This document shows positions 8,496-16,420 of a stretch of DNA of 32,072 nucleotides, piece after piece; position 1 is the first letter of the stretch, and every line of letters starts with the position of its first letter. Below the pieces are notes generated by a model, which was not told where the DNA came from, made no database searches, and saw only the letters and a list, made by a program, of their open reading frames with translations. Made by a program: the position numbers and the translations under genes. The stretch spans positions 1 to 32,072 of the forward strand of contig JAUYEE010000347.1 of NCBI GenBank assembly GCA_030691545.1. Direction: 5' to 3'. This stretch comes from a bacterium (GTDB lineage: Bacteria > Auribacterota > JABMQX01).

Positions 8496-8769
8496 GGCGC
8501 ACGATGTTCAGCATGTTGCCGTTGATGGGGATCTCCTGCGTTTGCGAGTTGACGGCAAGGAGTACGAAATTGACATCACCAAGGCATCGAATCGTCTGGC
8601 AAGGGCCACTCCGGAGCAAAGGGCGAACTTCCAGGTATCACCGGCGGGTTATGGAATCCACTGGCCCGATGTTGACGAAGACCTGTCAATTGATGGTCTG
8701 ATTGGTATTAAGCATCGTCGCCCTTTGGCGGAAGCCAAGGGGCCGCGCGATCGCGGGATGCCTCGCTAA
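8488..8769 (+). CDS. DUF2442 family protein
   Basis: 93 residues. DUF2442 signatures are LRLRVDGKEYEIDIT, LARATPEQRANFQVSPAGYGIHWP as the central block, and DEDLSIDGLIG. Start ATG 8488 is set by AGGAGG at 6-base spacing and overlaps the DUF4160 stop, giving a coupled pair. An earlier in-frame ATG at 8434 would lie deep inside DUF4160 and is rejected. The C-terminal tail after about residue 75 (KHRRPLAEAKGPRDRGMPR) is longer and more basic than I expect for the family. Function unknown. Confidence 0.88.
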   Translation: MDKAHDVQHVAVDGDLLRLRVDGKEYEIDITKASNRLARATPEQRANFQVSPAGYGIHWPDVDEDLSIDGLIGIKHRRPLAEAKGPRDRGMPR

Positions 8770-8795
8770 ACCCAGCTCAACGGGCCGCACGCTCC

Positions 8796-9677
8796 TTACG
8801 ACTGGTTCCCCTCTGGCGGTGGCTCAGCCGACTCCTGCTGCGCCGGGACACCAGCTTCGGCGAAATTGTGGATGATGTTCTTGGGGCAGACGGGGATGCA
8901 CTCGCCGCAGACCGTGCACTTCTCGTGGTGGATAATCGCAAGCCCTTCTTTCATCTCGATGGCTTCGTACTTGCAGGTCTTCGCGCACTTGAAGCAGCCG
9001 ATGCACCCGATGTCGCAGATGAGGCGGACGAATCGCCCGCGTTCCGTATTGGAGCAAGCGACGAGAATTGTCTTATTTGCAGGGACAAGCTCAAAGAGGT
9101 TCTTCGGACAGACTTTGACGCAGATGCCGCAGCCGGTACATTTCTGCGGGTCAACCCGCGGCATCCCGATCTCATTGATCTCAATCGCACCGAACGGACA
9201 AGCACGAACGCAGTCGTTGTAAGCAAGACAGCCGAACTCGCACGCCAGGTCTCCCCCGCCGATGAGAGCCGCCGAGGCGCACGTCCCAATCCCATCATAG
9301 GTGAACCTGCGTTTCGACACTTTTCCTCCAGCGCAATGGAGGAAAGCGACGACCTTCTCTTTCTCGCCCGCCTCCTTGCCGAGCAACCCGGCAATTTGAG
9401 CCGTCGCTTGCGGAGACGATGGCGAGCAGATGCCTATGTCCGCCGTCCCCTTCACCAATGCTTCCGCGTACCCGGAACACCCGGCAAACCCGCAGGCGCC
9501 GCAGTTGGCGCCGGGCAGAAGCACGGTGATTTGCTCGAGCCGAGGGTCCACCTCCACCTGGAACTTCTTCGAGGCGAAGGCGAGAGCCACTCCAAAAGCG
9601 GCGCCAAGCCCCGCAAGCCCCGCTCCGGAGAGGATAAGAATTTCCGCCGCGCTCGCGCCGATAACTGGTACGAACAT
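8796..9677 (-). CDS. rnfB: Rnf complex ferredoxin-like subunit RnfB
   Basis: 293 residues; last gene of the rnf operon. RnfB feeds electrons from reduced ferredoxin into the Rnf ion-pumping complex. An N-terminal membrane helix (about 8-35) is followed by the 4Fe-4S domain GANCGACGFAGCSGYAEAL. Two further blocks of paired clusters follow: NDCVRACPFGAIE with CTGCGICVKVCP, and CIGCFKCAKTCKYEAIE with CTVCGECIPVCP, so several 4Fe-4S clusters are expected. A Pro/Glu-rich tail ends the protein. Start ATG 9677 has GGAGGA upstream at 9 bases. The gene lies 27 bases downstream of rnfA in the usual CDGEAB order. No terminator was found after it. Confidence 0.96.
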   Translation of the reverse strand: MFVPVIGASAAEILILSGAGLAGLGAAFGVALAFASKKFQVEVDPRLEQITVLLPGANCGACGFAGCSGYAEALVKGTADIGICSPSSPQATAQIAGLLGKEAGEKEKVVAFLHCAGGKVSKRRFTYDGIGTCASAALIGGGDLACEFGCLAYNDCVRACPFGAIEINEIGMPRVDPQKCTGCGICVKVCPKNLFELVPANKTILVACSNTERGRFVRLICDIGCIGCFKCAKTCKYEAIEMKEGLAIIHHEKCTVCGECIPVCPKNIIHNFAEAGVPAQQESAEPPPEGNQS

Positions 9678-9704
9678 CTCGCAAATTCCTCCGTCTGTCC
9701 GCCG

Positions 9705-10322
9705 TTACGTCATCTTTATCAAGCCTGAGAAACCCAGGAACGCCATGGACATCAGTCCCGCAGTGATGAAAGCGATGGGGATGCCCCGAAGAGGCTTGGG
9801 GATGTTTGCCATCTCCATCCTCTCGCGGACCGACGCCATGAGTACCATGGCAAGGGTGAACCCTATCCCCGCGCTAAACCCCTGGATTGTGCTGCCCAGG
9901 AAGCCGCCCGAAAGAGGTTTTCCATCCTTGTAGAACGTGTCAATGTTGAGCACCGCCACGCCCAGAATCGTGCAGTTGGTCGTGATGATGGGAAGGTAAA
10001 TCCCCATGGCTTTGTAGAGAGCTGGATTTACTTTCTGGAGCACCATCTCGATGAACTGAACCAGCGCCGCAATCACCAGAATAAAAGAAGCTGTCCTGAG
10101 GATTCTCTCCAGCCCGAACGGGTCGAGGAAGTAGCGGTAAACGGGCCAGGTAGCCATCGAGGCAAGGGTCATCACGAAGACAACCGCCATGCCCATGCCG
10201 ATGGCGGACGACATTTCTTTTGTAAGGCCCATGTATGGGCATAGCCCGAGGAACCGCGCGAAAACGAAGTTATTGACGAAAATCATGCCGATGATGATGG
10301 CGAAAATCTGACCGAAGTCCAT
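9705..10322 (-). CDS. rnfA: Rnf complex membrane subunit RnfA
   Basis: 205 residues with about six membrane helices. RnfA/RnfE are inverted-topology homologues that form the ion-translocating, iron-sulfur-containing core. The family motif NNFVFARFLGLCPYMG at residues about 17-32 is conserved, including the Cys that binds the intramembrane 2Fe-2S cluster, as is ITTNCTILGVA in the second half with the partner Cys. ATG 10322 has AGAAGGG at 7 bases. It lies 69 bases after rnfE. Confidence 0.96.
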   Translation of the reverse strand: MDFGQIFAIIIGMIFVNNFVFARFLGLCPYMGLTKEMSSAIGMGMAVVFVMTLASMATWPVYRYFLDPFGLERILRTASFILVIAALVQFIEMVLQKVNPALYKAMGIYLPIITTNCTILGVAVLNIDTFYKDGKPLSGGFLGSTIQGFSAGIGFTLAMVLMASVRERMEMANIPKPLRGIPIAFITAGLMSMAFLGFSGLIKMT

Positions 10323-10391
10323 CTTTCAACCCTTCTTAACGCTTCTTCATTCCCGTGTGTTCCGCCCGTCGGGCAGGTCGTCCATTCCGTT

Positions 10392-10991
10392 TTATTTATG
10401 CTCTTTGGTCCTCAGCTTCCGCCAACTGAAGAACCCTAAGAGCAGTCCCATAGTCATAAACCCCCCCGGCGGAAGCACCATGATGCCCGTGGGGCTAAAA
10501 CCCGGAATCACCGGATACCCCATGAGGGTGCCTTTCCCCAGTCCTTCCCTTATGAAAGCCAAAAGCAGAACGGCGCAAGTAAAACCGAGACCCATGCCGA
10601 AGCCGTCGAATAGCGAGGAAGCCATGCCATTCTTAGAGGCGAAGACCTCGGCGCGGTACAGCACGATGCAGTTGACGACAATCAGGGGGAGGAATATCCC
10701 CAGCGCGTTGTACAGGTCGGGCTGGTACGCTCCAAGAAACAGCTCCACAATCGTGACGAACGTCGCAATGACCACGATGTAGCACGGGATACGAACCTTG
10801 TGTGGAACAGCGCGCCGTATCGCGGACACAATCACGTTAGACCCCACCAGCACGAAGGTCGCCGCCATACCCATCCCGATTGCGTCGCGCAGGCTCGTAG
10901 AGGTAGCCAGCGTGGGGCAAAGCCCAAGATTCACAATGAAGACGGGATTGTTTTTGAAGATGCCGGTTTTGAATGTCTGCCAATTGCTCAT
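10392..10991 (-). CDS. rnfE: Rnf complex membrane subunit RnfE
   Basis: 199 residues, multi-pass membrane protein paralogous to RnfA. The motifs NNPVFIVNLGLCPTLATSTS and VVNCIVLYRAEVFA are the RnfE versions of the Cys-bearing half-repeat loops. MVLPPGGFMTMGLLLGF near the C-terminus is typical of RnfE. The start at 10991 has a weak AGG about 9 bases upstream, 31 bases after the rnfG stop. Confidence 0.96.
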   Translation of the reverse strand: MSNWQTFKTGIFKNNPVFIVNLGLCPTLATSTSLRDAIGMGMAATFVLVGSNVIVSAIRRAVPHKVRIPCYIVVIATFVTIVELFLGAYQPDLYNALGIFLPLIVVNCIVLYRAEVFASKNGMASSLFDGFGMGLGFTCAVLLLAFIREGLGKGTLMGYPVIPGFSPTGIMVLPPGGFMTMGLLLGFFSWRKLRTKEHK

Positions 10992-11022
10992 CTTTTTCTG
11001 CCTACGGACGCTGGCGGCATAG

Positions 11023-11685
11023 TCAGCGAATCTGGAGAACCTCTCGCCGAAACTCCTTGACCGCAGCGACGACCGCGTCGGTGACCGCGTTTGTTGTAAT
11101 CGTCGCTCCGGTCAAGCCGTCAACGTTCGCGTATTTGTTGCCGACCTTCACGAAACTGTCGGACCTCTGTCCGCGGAATTGGGCCTGAAACCACGGCTCC
11201 GCCTCGCCGGACTGCCTGGCTTTCCCGAACAGCGCGTCCCAGAGGGTGCCCTCCGATTTCACCGCCTCGCAATTGCTGCCGAGACCGGGGGTTTCTTGCT
11301 GGGACGTAATCTTGATGCCGCGAACGATTTCTCCCTTCGGGTCAACGCCCACGGTCACCCGGATGGTGCTGCTGTACCCCGCCCCTGCTCCCTCGAGAGC
11401 GTAACCCACGAGTTTGCGGGAGGCGTCGGCGAGCGGCTTATCATACGCCTCGTAGTACCTCCCGTCCGCGGCAAAAGACGATTTCTGCGCAGTGACCTCC
11501 CGGAAACCATTTGCATGCGCCTCCGGAAGGACGACCCGTAATGCCCGCATCCTCCCCCGCTCCTGTTCGAGGCGAATCCTCTCCTGCGTCAGGTGGTAGG
11601 TGGCGCCGAGAGTCAAGCCCGCCGCCGCGCAGATCACCGCTAAAACGATGACCATCCTCGGAAATGTATCCTGCTGACCCGTCAT
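11023..11685 (-). CDS. rnfG: Rnf complex FMN-binding subunit RnfG
   Basis: 220 residues: a single N-terminal membrane helix (about 9-29) and a periplasmic FMN-binding domain. The covalent flavinylation motif is DGLTGATITTNAVTDAV (residues about 190-206); the second Thr of TGAT-I-T is the expected phosphoester FMN attachment site. QETPGLGSNCE is another conserved RnfG/NqrC stretch. Its ATG overlaps the rnfD stop (ATGA), so translation is coupled. Flavinylation normally needs an ApbE transferase, which is not in this window. Confidence 0.95.
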   Translation of the reverse strand: MTGQQDTFPRMVIVLAVICAAAGLTLGATYHLTQERIRLEQERGRMRALRVVLPEAHANGFREVTAQKSSFAADGRYYEAYDKPLADASRKLVGYALEGAGAGYSSTIRVTVGVDPKGEIVRGIKITSQQETPGLGSNCEAVKSEGTLWDALFGKARQSGEAEPWFQAQFRGQRSDSFVKVGNKYANVDGLTGATITTNAVTDAVVAAVKEFRREVLQIR

Positions 11686-12749
11686 TTTCCGAAATTTGCT
11701 CCAAACAGTTTCGGCATCGTGAATCGGTCAATCAATGGCACACAGATGTTCATCAGGAAAATCGAGTACGAGACCCCCTCGGGGTATCCACCCCACAATC
11801 GAATGATCGTGGTGATGGCTCCACAGCCGAACCCGAAAATGAGCATCCCCTTCGGCGTCATTGGAGACGTTACCATATCCGTAGCCATGAAAAAGGCTCC
11901 GAGAACCGCTCCCCCCGCCAGAACGTGGAAGAGAGGGTCTCCATGAAAGAGGTACATCCGGGGTTCACCGGCAACCATGTGGATGCCGCCGAACACCCAC
12001 GTCAGCAAAGCGAGAGAGCCGAGAAACGCCAGGGGAATATAAATGCTGATGACTCGTCGCATCAGAAGATACGCCGCTCCCACAAGCAGAAGAAGAGCCG
12101 AGGTCTCCCCCAGGCAACCTCCGACATTCCCCACAAAGAGCCTCCAGTAGCTCGGCAGGCTTCGTTCAATTTCCTCGATCGGCCGCTTTTGCTGGACACC
12201 TTCTTTCACCTTGCCCAAAGGCGTCGCATAGGTCTCGCCGTCCACCTGAGCGGTTGCTTCCTCCGGGTGCACCGCTGGTGACTTCTCACGCTCCTGCTTC
12301 TCATAATACGTAGGCGACCAGAGCGTCATCTGCACGATGTACGCGTGCATGACGAAGATTCGCCCCGCCAGAGCAGGATTGAAGATGTTGAAACCCAATC
12401 CGCCAAAGCAGTGCTTGGCAATGGCGATCCCGAAAGCCGATCCTAACACAGCTCCCCACCACGGCAACGTCGCCGTCACGCAGAACGCCAAGAGGATTCC
12501 GGTAACCACGGCCGAGGTGAGGTCTGCCGCGGTGGCTTTCCGCTTTCTCATGCGGAGCATGAGGAGTTCCGTGAGAACCGCCGCCGCGACGGAGGCAGCG
12601 ATCACAACGAGGGCACGGTTGCGGAAGAAAATCCAGCCGCCGACCGCCGCCGGAAGCAGCGCGACAATCACGTCGCACATGATTCGCGCCGTGGACCCCT
12701 TCGCCCGAAAATGCGGCGACGAGGAGACCACGAGAAGCCTATTCTCCAC
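11682..12749 (-). CDS. rnfD: Rnf complex membrane subunit RnfD
   Basis: 355 residues with roughly ten membrane helices, homologous to NqrB. It opens with LVVSSSPHFRAKGSTARIMCDVIVALLPA and contains GLGFNIFNPALAGR. The region AFFMATDMVTSPMTPKGMLIFG (residues about 270-291, Thr-rich loop) corresponds to the second FMN-bearing loop of the family. An unusually long polar insert (residues about 148-182, rich in Glu/Lys and unlike flanking hydrophobic sequence) sits between helices. Start GTG 12749 overlaps the rnfC stop by 11 bases. Confidence 0.94.
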   Translation of the reverse strand: MENRLLVVSSSPHFRAKGSTARIMCDVIVALLPAAVGGWIFFRNRALVVIAASVAAAVLTELLMLRMRKRKATAADLTSAVVTGILLAFCVTATLPWWGAVLGSAFGIAIAKHCFGGLGFNIFNPALAGRIFVMHAYIVQMTLWSPTYYEKQEREKSPAVHPEEATAQVDGETYATPLGKVKEGVQQKRPIEEIERSLPSYWRLFVGNVGGCLGETSALLLLVGAAYLLMRRVISIYIPLAFLGSLALLTWVFGGIHMVAGEPRMYLFHGDPLFHVLAGGAVLGAFFMATDMVTSPMTPKGMLIFGFGCGAITTIIRLWGGYPEGVSYSIFLMNICVPLIDRFTMPKLFGANFGK

Positions 12750-14088
12750 TTGCAGCTTTCTCCCTTTGCCTCTTGCGCATGATTTCAGCTTTCGCGGCTT
12801 TCATGTAATGCGTCATGGGGCGCTTTGATGGGCAGACGTACGAGCAGCATCCGCACTCGATGCATTCCATGACCTTCAGCGCCTCCGCAATCTCGAACTT
12901 CCCAAACTCCGCTGCCAGCCCGATTCTCGCCGTGGCGAGACCTGCCGGGCAGCGCGTCTCGCACCGCGCACACCGGATGCACGCGAGCGCCTCCGCAATT
13001 TCCACTTCCTCTTCTCGGAAAACGACGATCCCGGATGTTCCTTTGATGACAGGGACCTCGTAAGTGTGCTGGGCCAGACCCATCATCGGCCCCCCCATGA
13101 TTACCTTCGCCGCGTCTTCGGCGACAGCCCCGGCCTGCTCGAGAAGTTCGCCAAATGAAGTCCCCAGCCGCACAAGGAAATTGCCCGGTTCCTTCACCCC
13201 GTCGCCGGACACGGTGACCACCCGCTCGTACAGGGGCTTCCCTTTGGTGACGGCTTCGAAAACGGCAAGTGCCGTGACGACATTCTGGACGACAAACCCC
13301 GCCTCGAGGGGCAGCTTGCTCTTCGGCAGCTCGATCCCTGCGAGGGCTTTGATCAACTGCAGCTCGCTCCCCTGCGGGTATTTCACCTCCACGCTCTCCA
13401 CCGCGATGTCGGAGAAATCTCCCGCAGCCTCTGACATCGTCTCGATGGCTTCCTCTTTATTCGCCTCGATACCGATGACGATGCGTTTCGCAGAAACTGC
13501 CTTCTGAAGAAGACGGGCGCCCGCGACCACGTCGTCCGGTCGCTCGATCATCACCCGAAAGTCGCACGTCAGATACGGCTCGCACTCGGCTCCGTTCAGG
13601 ATAAGGGTGTGGATCGTTACGCCTTTCGGCGGCTTGAGCTTGACGTGCGTGGGAAACGCAGCTCCGCCCATGCCGACGATGCCTGCGCGATGAACGGCTT
13701 CGATGATTTGGTCCGGGGTCAAGGACTCGACATCGCCTATGGAAACCGTCTCCTCCAAGGGTGTGTCCCACGTATCGGACTCGATTTCGATAGCAGGCAA
13801 TTTGCTCCCGAAAGGATGAGGCAACGGGCGGATCGCCGTGACCTTCCCTGAGACACTCGCGTGCACCGCGGCCGAGACATAGCCGCCCGCCTCTGCGATG
13901 AGCTGCCCACGCTTGACATGCTGGCCGACCTCCACCACGGATTTCGCCGGGGCGCCGATGTGCTGCTGGAGGGGCAGCCGCACAAGCTTGGGGAGGGCGG
14001 CGGGGCGTATCTCGCGCTCGCGCGTCGCTTCTTTATAGTAAGGCGGATGGAGTCCGCCCTTGAACGCCGTCATTGGCAACAGATGCAT
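12739..14088 (-). CDS. rnfC: Rnf complex NADH-side subunit RnfC
   Basis: 449 residues; first gene of the operon. RnfC is the peripheral subunit with flavin/NADH-binding fold that exchanges electrons with NAD. Seen: KGGLHPPYYKE at the N-terminus (the GGxHP family mark), VGMGGAAFPTHVKLKPP (nucleotide-binding region), an SLBB-type segment around 255-330, and two 4Fe-4S motifs, CIRCARCETRCPAGL and CIECGCCSYVCPSKRPMTHY. The C-terminus is short and lacks the Ala/Glu-rich repeat extension of enterobacterial RsxC. ATG 14088 is used; no strong ribosome site precedes it, and ATG 14076 or TTG 14079 are alternatives. Confidence 0.95.
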   Translation of the reverse strand: MHLLPMTAFKGGLHPPYYKEATREREIRPAALPKLVRLPLQQHIGAPAKSVVEVGQHVKRGQLIAEAGGYVSAAVHASVSGKVTAIRPLPHPFGSKLPAIEIESDTWDTPLEETVSIGDVESLTPDQIIEAVHRAGIVGMGGAAFPTHVKLKPPKGVTIHTLILNGAECEPYLTCDFRVMIERPDDVVAGARLLQKAVSAKRIVIGIEANKEEAIETMSEAAGDFSDIAVESVEVKYPQGSELQLIKALAGIELPKSKLPLEAGFVVQNVVTALAVFEAVTKGKPLYERVVTVSGDGVKEPGNFLVRLGTSFGELLEQAGAVAEDAAKVIMGGPMMGLAQHTYEVPVIKGTSGIVVFREEEVEIAEALACIRCARCETRCPAGLATARIGLAAEFGKFEIAEALKVMECIECGCCSYVCPSKRPMTHYMKAAKAEIMRKRQREKAASGE

Positions 14089-14145
14089 CCTTTACAACGG
14101 TATCTGCCGTAGCCATTCCCCGCCGAGGGAAGCAAATTGGGTAAA

Positions 14146-14174
14146 AGGATATTCGCGCGTGGCACGAGTGTCAA
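14146..14174 (-). promoter_or_regulatory. Predicted sigma70-type promoter of the rnf operon
   Basis: On the minus strand a perfect -35 TTGACA (14174-14169) is followed after 17 bases by TATCCT (14151-14146). Transcription would begin near 14139, about 50 bases before rnfC. Confidence 0.6.
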
Positions 14175-14223
14175 CAGAAAACCCTCTCGATTTACCAAGC
14201 ACTGAATATGGTTCCTACACAGG

Positions 14224-14246
14224 TGCACAGAGGATCATCCTGTGCA
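14224..14246. promoter_or_regulatory. Inverted repeat upstream of the rnf promoter
   Basis: TGCACAG-AGGATCATC-CTGTGCA: arms of seven bases, with extra pairing AGGAT/ATCCT in the centre allowing one small bulge. It lies about 50 bases upstream of the rnf -35 box in the 414-base gap between the divergent rnfC and DUF1848 genes. It could be a regulator-binding site or a transcript hairpin. There is no T-tract for a terminator. The rest of 14089-14502 shows only a weak TAAAAT at 14422 in front of the DUF1848 gene. Confidence 0.35.
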
Positions 14247-14502
14247 TCCTCTTATCCCGTCGGCATCCCTCCGTGTTCCTGGGTGCGCCGAGGAAAGCCC
14301 GGCTGGTCCTTCAAACAGTGCAGGCTCTGGCCGCCCCGCCAGGGAGAAGGCGCAATAAGGCAATGCGGTTACAATATAGTCACACCTCCTGACGACGCGA
14401 ATGGTCCCAAGGTCAGTATGGTAAAATACAACCGTCAGATCATCGGCAGACAGCACTTCGGATGAACAGAGCGCGCAGTGCATCAAGGAGAGAGGTGAGA
14501 CC

Positions 14503-15288
14503 GTGAAGGTCATCTCGGCTTCGCGGAGAGTGGATTTGGTGGGGGGGTATCCGGAATTGTTCGCGGAGATTCTGGAGGAGAAGGCCCCGCCCCGCCAGGG
14601 CCGGGTTCACACGCTGGTCATCTGGACGAAGTCGCCACGGAATTTGTTGTTTCATCCTGCGCTTTCGCGGAAGGTCAGGGAGTACGAAAGCCTGTTCCTC
14701 CATCTGACGGTGACGGGTATGGGAAGCAGCTTTGTGGAGAGGAACATCCCGCCCGCGGGGGACGTGTTGGGGTTGCTCCCCGAGCTCATTAAGCTTGTTG
14801 GCGGGCCGGAGCACGTGCGGCTGCGGTTCGACCCGATTGTTCATCTGCGCCTGCCGGACGGTTCCATTCTTTCAAACTTAGAGAGGTTCGAGGAGGTTGT
14901 GCGCCCGGCAGCGAGGTTAGGGATCAAGGACGTGACCGTAAGCTGGATGGATGAGTACGGGAAGGTCTTGAGGAATCTCGGAAAGAAGGGAATAGTGCCG
15001 CAGTCGCCAACCGAGGACGTGAAGAGAAAGGAGCTGGAGTTTCTTCTGGACGTGATGAGAAAATATGGGGGGAGGCTGCACGGGTGCTGCGAGCCAATCA
15101 TGGAGCGGTCGCGGTGCATTGACGGGGAGTTGCTCAGCGCGATTCATCCCCGCCATGCGGTGTGCTCGACAAGGAGAGCAGCGGGTCAGAGAGAGCTGTG
15201 CGGCTGCACGGAAAGCTACGACATCGGGGCGTATCGTTTGTGCCCTCACGGCTGCCTGTACTGCTATGCCAATCCGAAGATCGAGTGA
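14503..15288 (+). CDS. DUF1848 family protein with C-terminal CxxxCxxC cluster
   Basis: 261 residues. The family opening VISASRRVDL and HTLVIWTKSPRNLL are clear, with LHLTVTGMGSSFVERNIPP and VRLRFDPIVHL in the middle. Near the C-terminus CGCTESYDIG is followed by CPHGCLYCYANP, a CxxxCxxC motif like the one that binds 4Fe-4S in radical SAM enzymes, but at the end of the protein instead of the beginning. The family is reminiscent of spore photoproduct lyase-like radical SAM folds; activity unknown. GTG 14503 has GAGAGG seven bases upstream. It is single and convergent with the diguanylate cyclase gene. Confidence 0.88.
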   Translation: MKVISASRRVDLVGGYPELFAEILEEKAPPRQGRVHTLVIWTKSPRNLLFHPALSRKVREYESLFLHLTVTGMGSSFVERNIPPAGDVLGLLPELIKLVGGPEHVRLRFDPIVHLRLPDGSILSNLERFEEVVRPAARLGIKDVTVSWMDEYGKVLRNLGKKGIVPQSPTEDVKRKELEFLLDVMRKYGGRLHGCCEPIMERSRCIDGELLSAIHPRHAVCSTRRAAGQRELCGCTESYDIGAYRLCPHGCLYCYANPKIE

Positions 15289-15341
15289 CGGCGGGCGGAC
15301 AAGTAGGTGCAGCAAAGGCAGATCGAGGAGGGCGGCATTGC

Positions 15342-16391
15342 TCAATCCGGCGAGTGAGCGACGACGCGGTTGCGGCCGCTGGATTTTGCCTTGTAGAGGG
15401 CACGGTCGGCGGCAGAAATCAGCTCAAGGAGGAAGTGGCAATCGTTGCCGAGGGTGGATACGCCGACGCTGACGGTCAGCGCTCCGTTCGGTTGGGAGGC
15501 GCCGCCGTGGAACTCATGCTTCTCGACGGCGCTGCGGATTCGTTCGGCGACGGCAGCGGCGCTTTCGCCAGCGGTCTCAGGTAGGATGAGAGCGAACTCT
15601 TCTCCCCCATAACGGAAGGGGAGGTCGGTTTCGCGAACGGACTCCCGGATGATTTTTCCGATGGTGGCGAGGGCTTTGTCGCCTGCGAGGTGTCCGGCGG
15701 TGTCGTTGTAGTGTTTGAAGAAATCAATGTCTATCATGGCGAAAGCAAGGTCTCTGCCGAAACGTTTGGTGCGGGCGATCTCGTGCTCGATGCGGTCGTC
15801 GAAGTACCGGCGGTTGTAAACGCCGGTGAGAGAGTCTTCGATGGAAATCTGGTGGAGCTTCTGATTGGCCTCGCGAAGCTTGCTGTTGAGAAGCTGAATT
15901 TGCTCGTTGTAACTTTTCAGTTCCTGCATCTGCTGCTTGGTAATTTCGACAAGGCGCGTGACGACGGAGGGGATACGGTCAATCTCGTCTATCGGCTGCA
16001 TGGGGAAATTGGCTGCGACGGGGTCATGGTCGCTGTGGAGACGTTCGATCAACTGGACAGCCTGTCCCACTTTCGCCCAGACTTCCTTCATGACCTTGCC
16101 GCCGAGAAGGGCGACGGCCATTGCGATGAGAGAGAGGGAACTGACCCAGGCAATGTCCATTCGCTTGGAAAAGAAAACGTTCGCCTGGATGACATACACC
16201 ATGACGAGAAGAGGAATGACGGTGGTCAGGCCGTAGATGACCGCCACCTTGACGCGGGCCTTCCGGCTAAAGTCGGAGGACGAGCCGCCTTTCGTGACGG
16301 ACAGAGTGGTGCGGTCTGCGGCGCGTCCCGCGGTAAGGGATGCGAGAGGTCTTCGGGTTGAAGGGTCAGCGAACGCCTGTGTCTTGCTCAT
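15342..16391 (-). CDS. Membrane diguanylate cyclase (GGDEF domain)
   Basis: About 349 residues. Two membrane helices (about 50-70 and 80-98) are followed by a linker and coiled coil (about 150-180), then a GGDEF domain from about 185. The catalytic signature is RYGGEEFALILPE, active form, with a product-inhibition I-site RETD five residues before it. DIDFFKHYNDTAGHLAGDKAL supplies the metal/substrate Asp. It should make c-di-GMP from GTP. Start chosen as ATG 16391 with GAGG eight bases upstream; an in-frame GTG at 16400 is possible. It lies 29 bases after lptB on the same strand, so it probably belongs to the LPS-export operon, where proteobacteria usually have rpoN. Confidence 0.92.
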   Translation of the reverse strand: MSKTQAFADPSTRRPLASLTAGRAADRTTLSVTKGGSSSDFSRKARVKVAVIYGLTTVIPLLVMVYVIQANVFFSKRMDIAWVSSLSLIAMAVALLGGKVMKEVWAKVGQAVQLIERLHSDHDPVAANFPMQPIDEIDRIPSVVTRLVEITKQQMQELKSYNEQIQLLNSKLREANQKLHQISIEDSLTGVYNRRYFDDRIEHEIARTKRFGRDLAFAMIDIDFFKHYNDTAGHLAGDKALATIGKIIRESVRETDLPFRYGGEEFALILPETAGESAAAVAERIRSAVEKHEFHGGASQPNGALTVSVGVSTLGNDCHFLLELISAADRALYKAKSSGRNRVVAHSPD

Positions 16392-16420
16392 GGTTGTCAC
16401 CTCGTCCTGGTCGAAACGGG

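Noticed and set aside
14041..14060. GGCGGA-TGGAG-TCCGCC palindrome
   Set aside because: It lies within the conserved GGLHP-encoding start of rnfC and is explained by codon choice.
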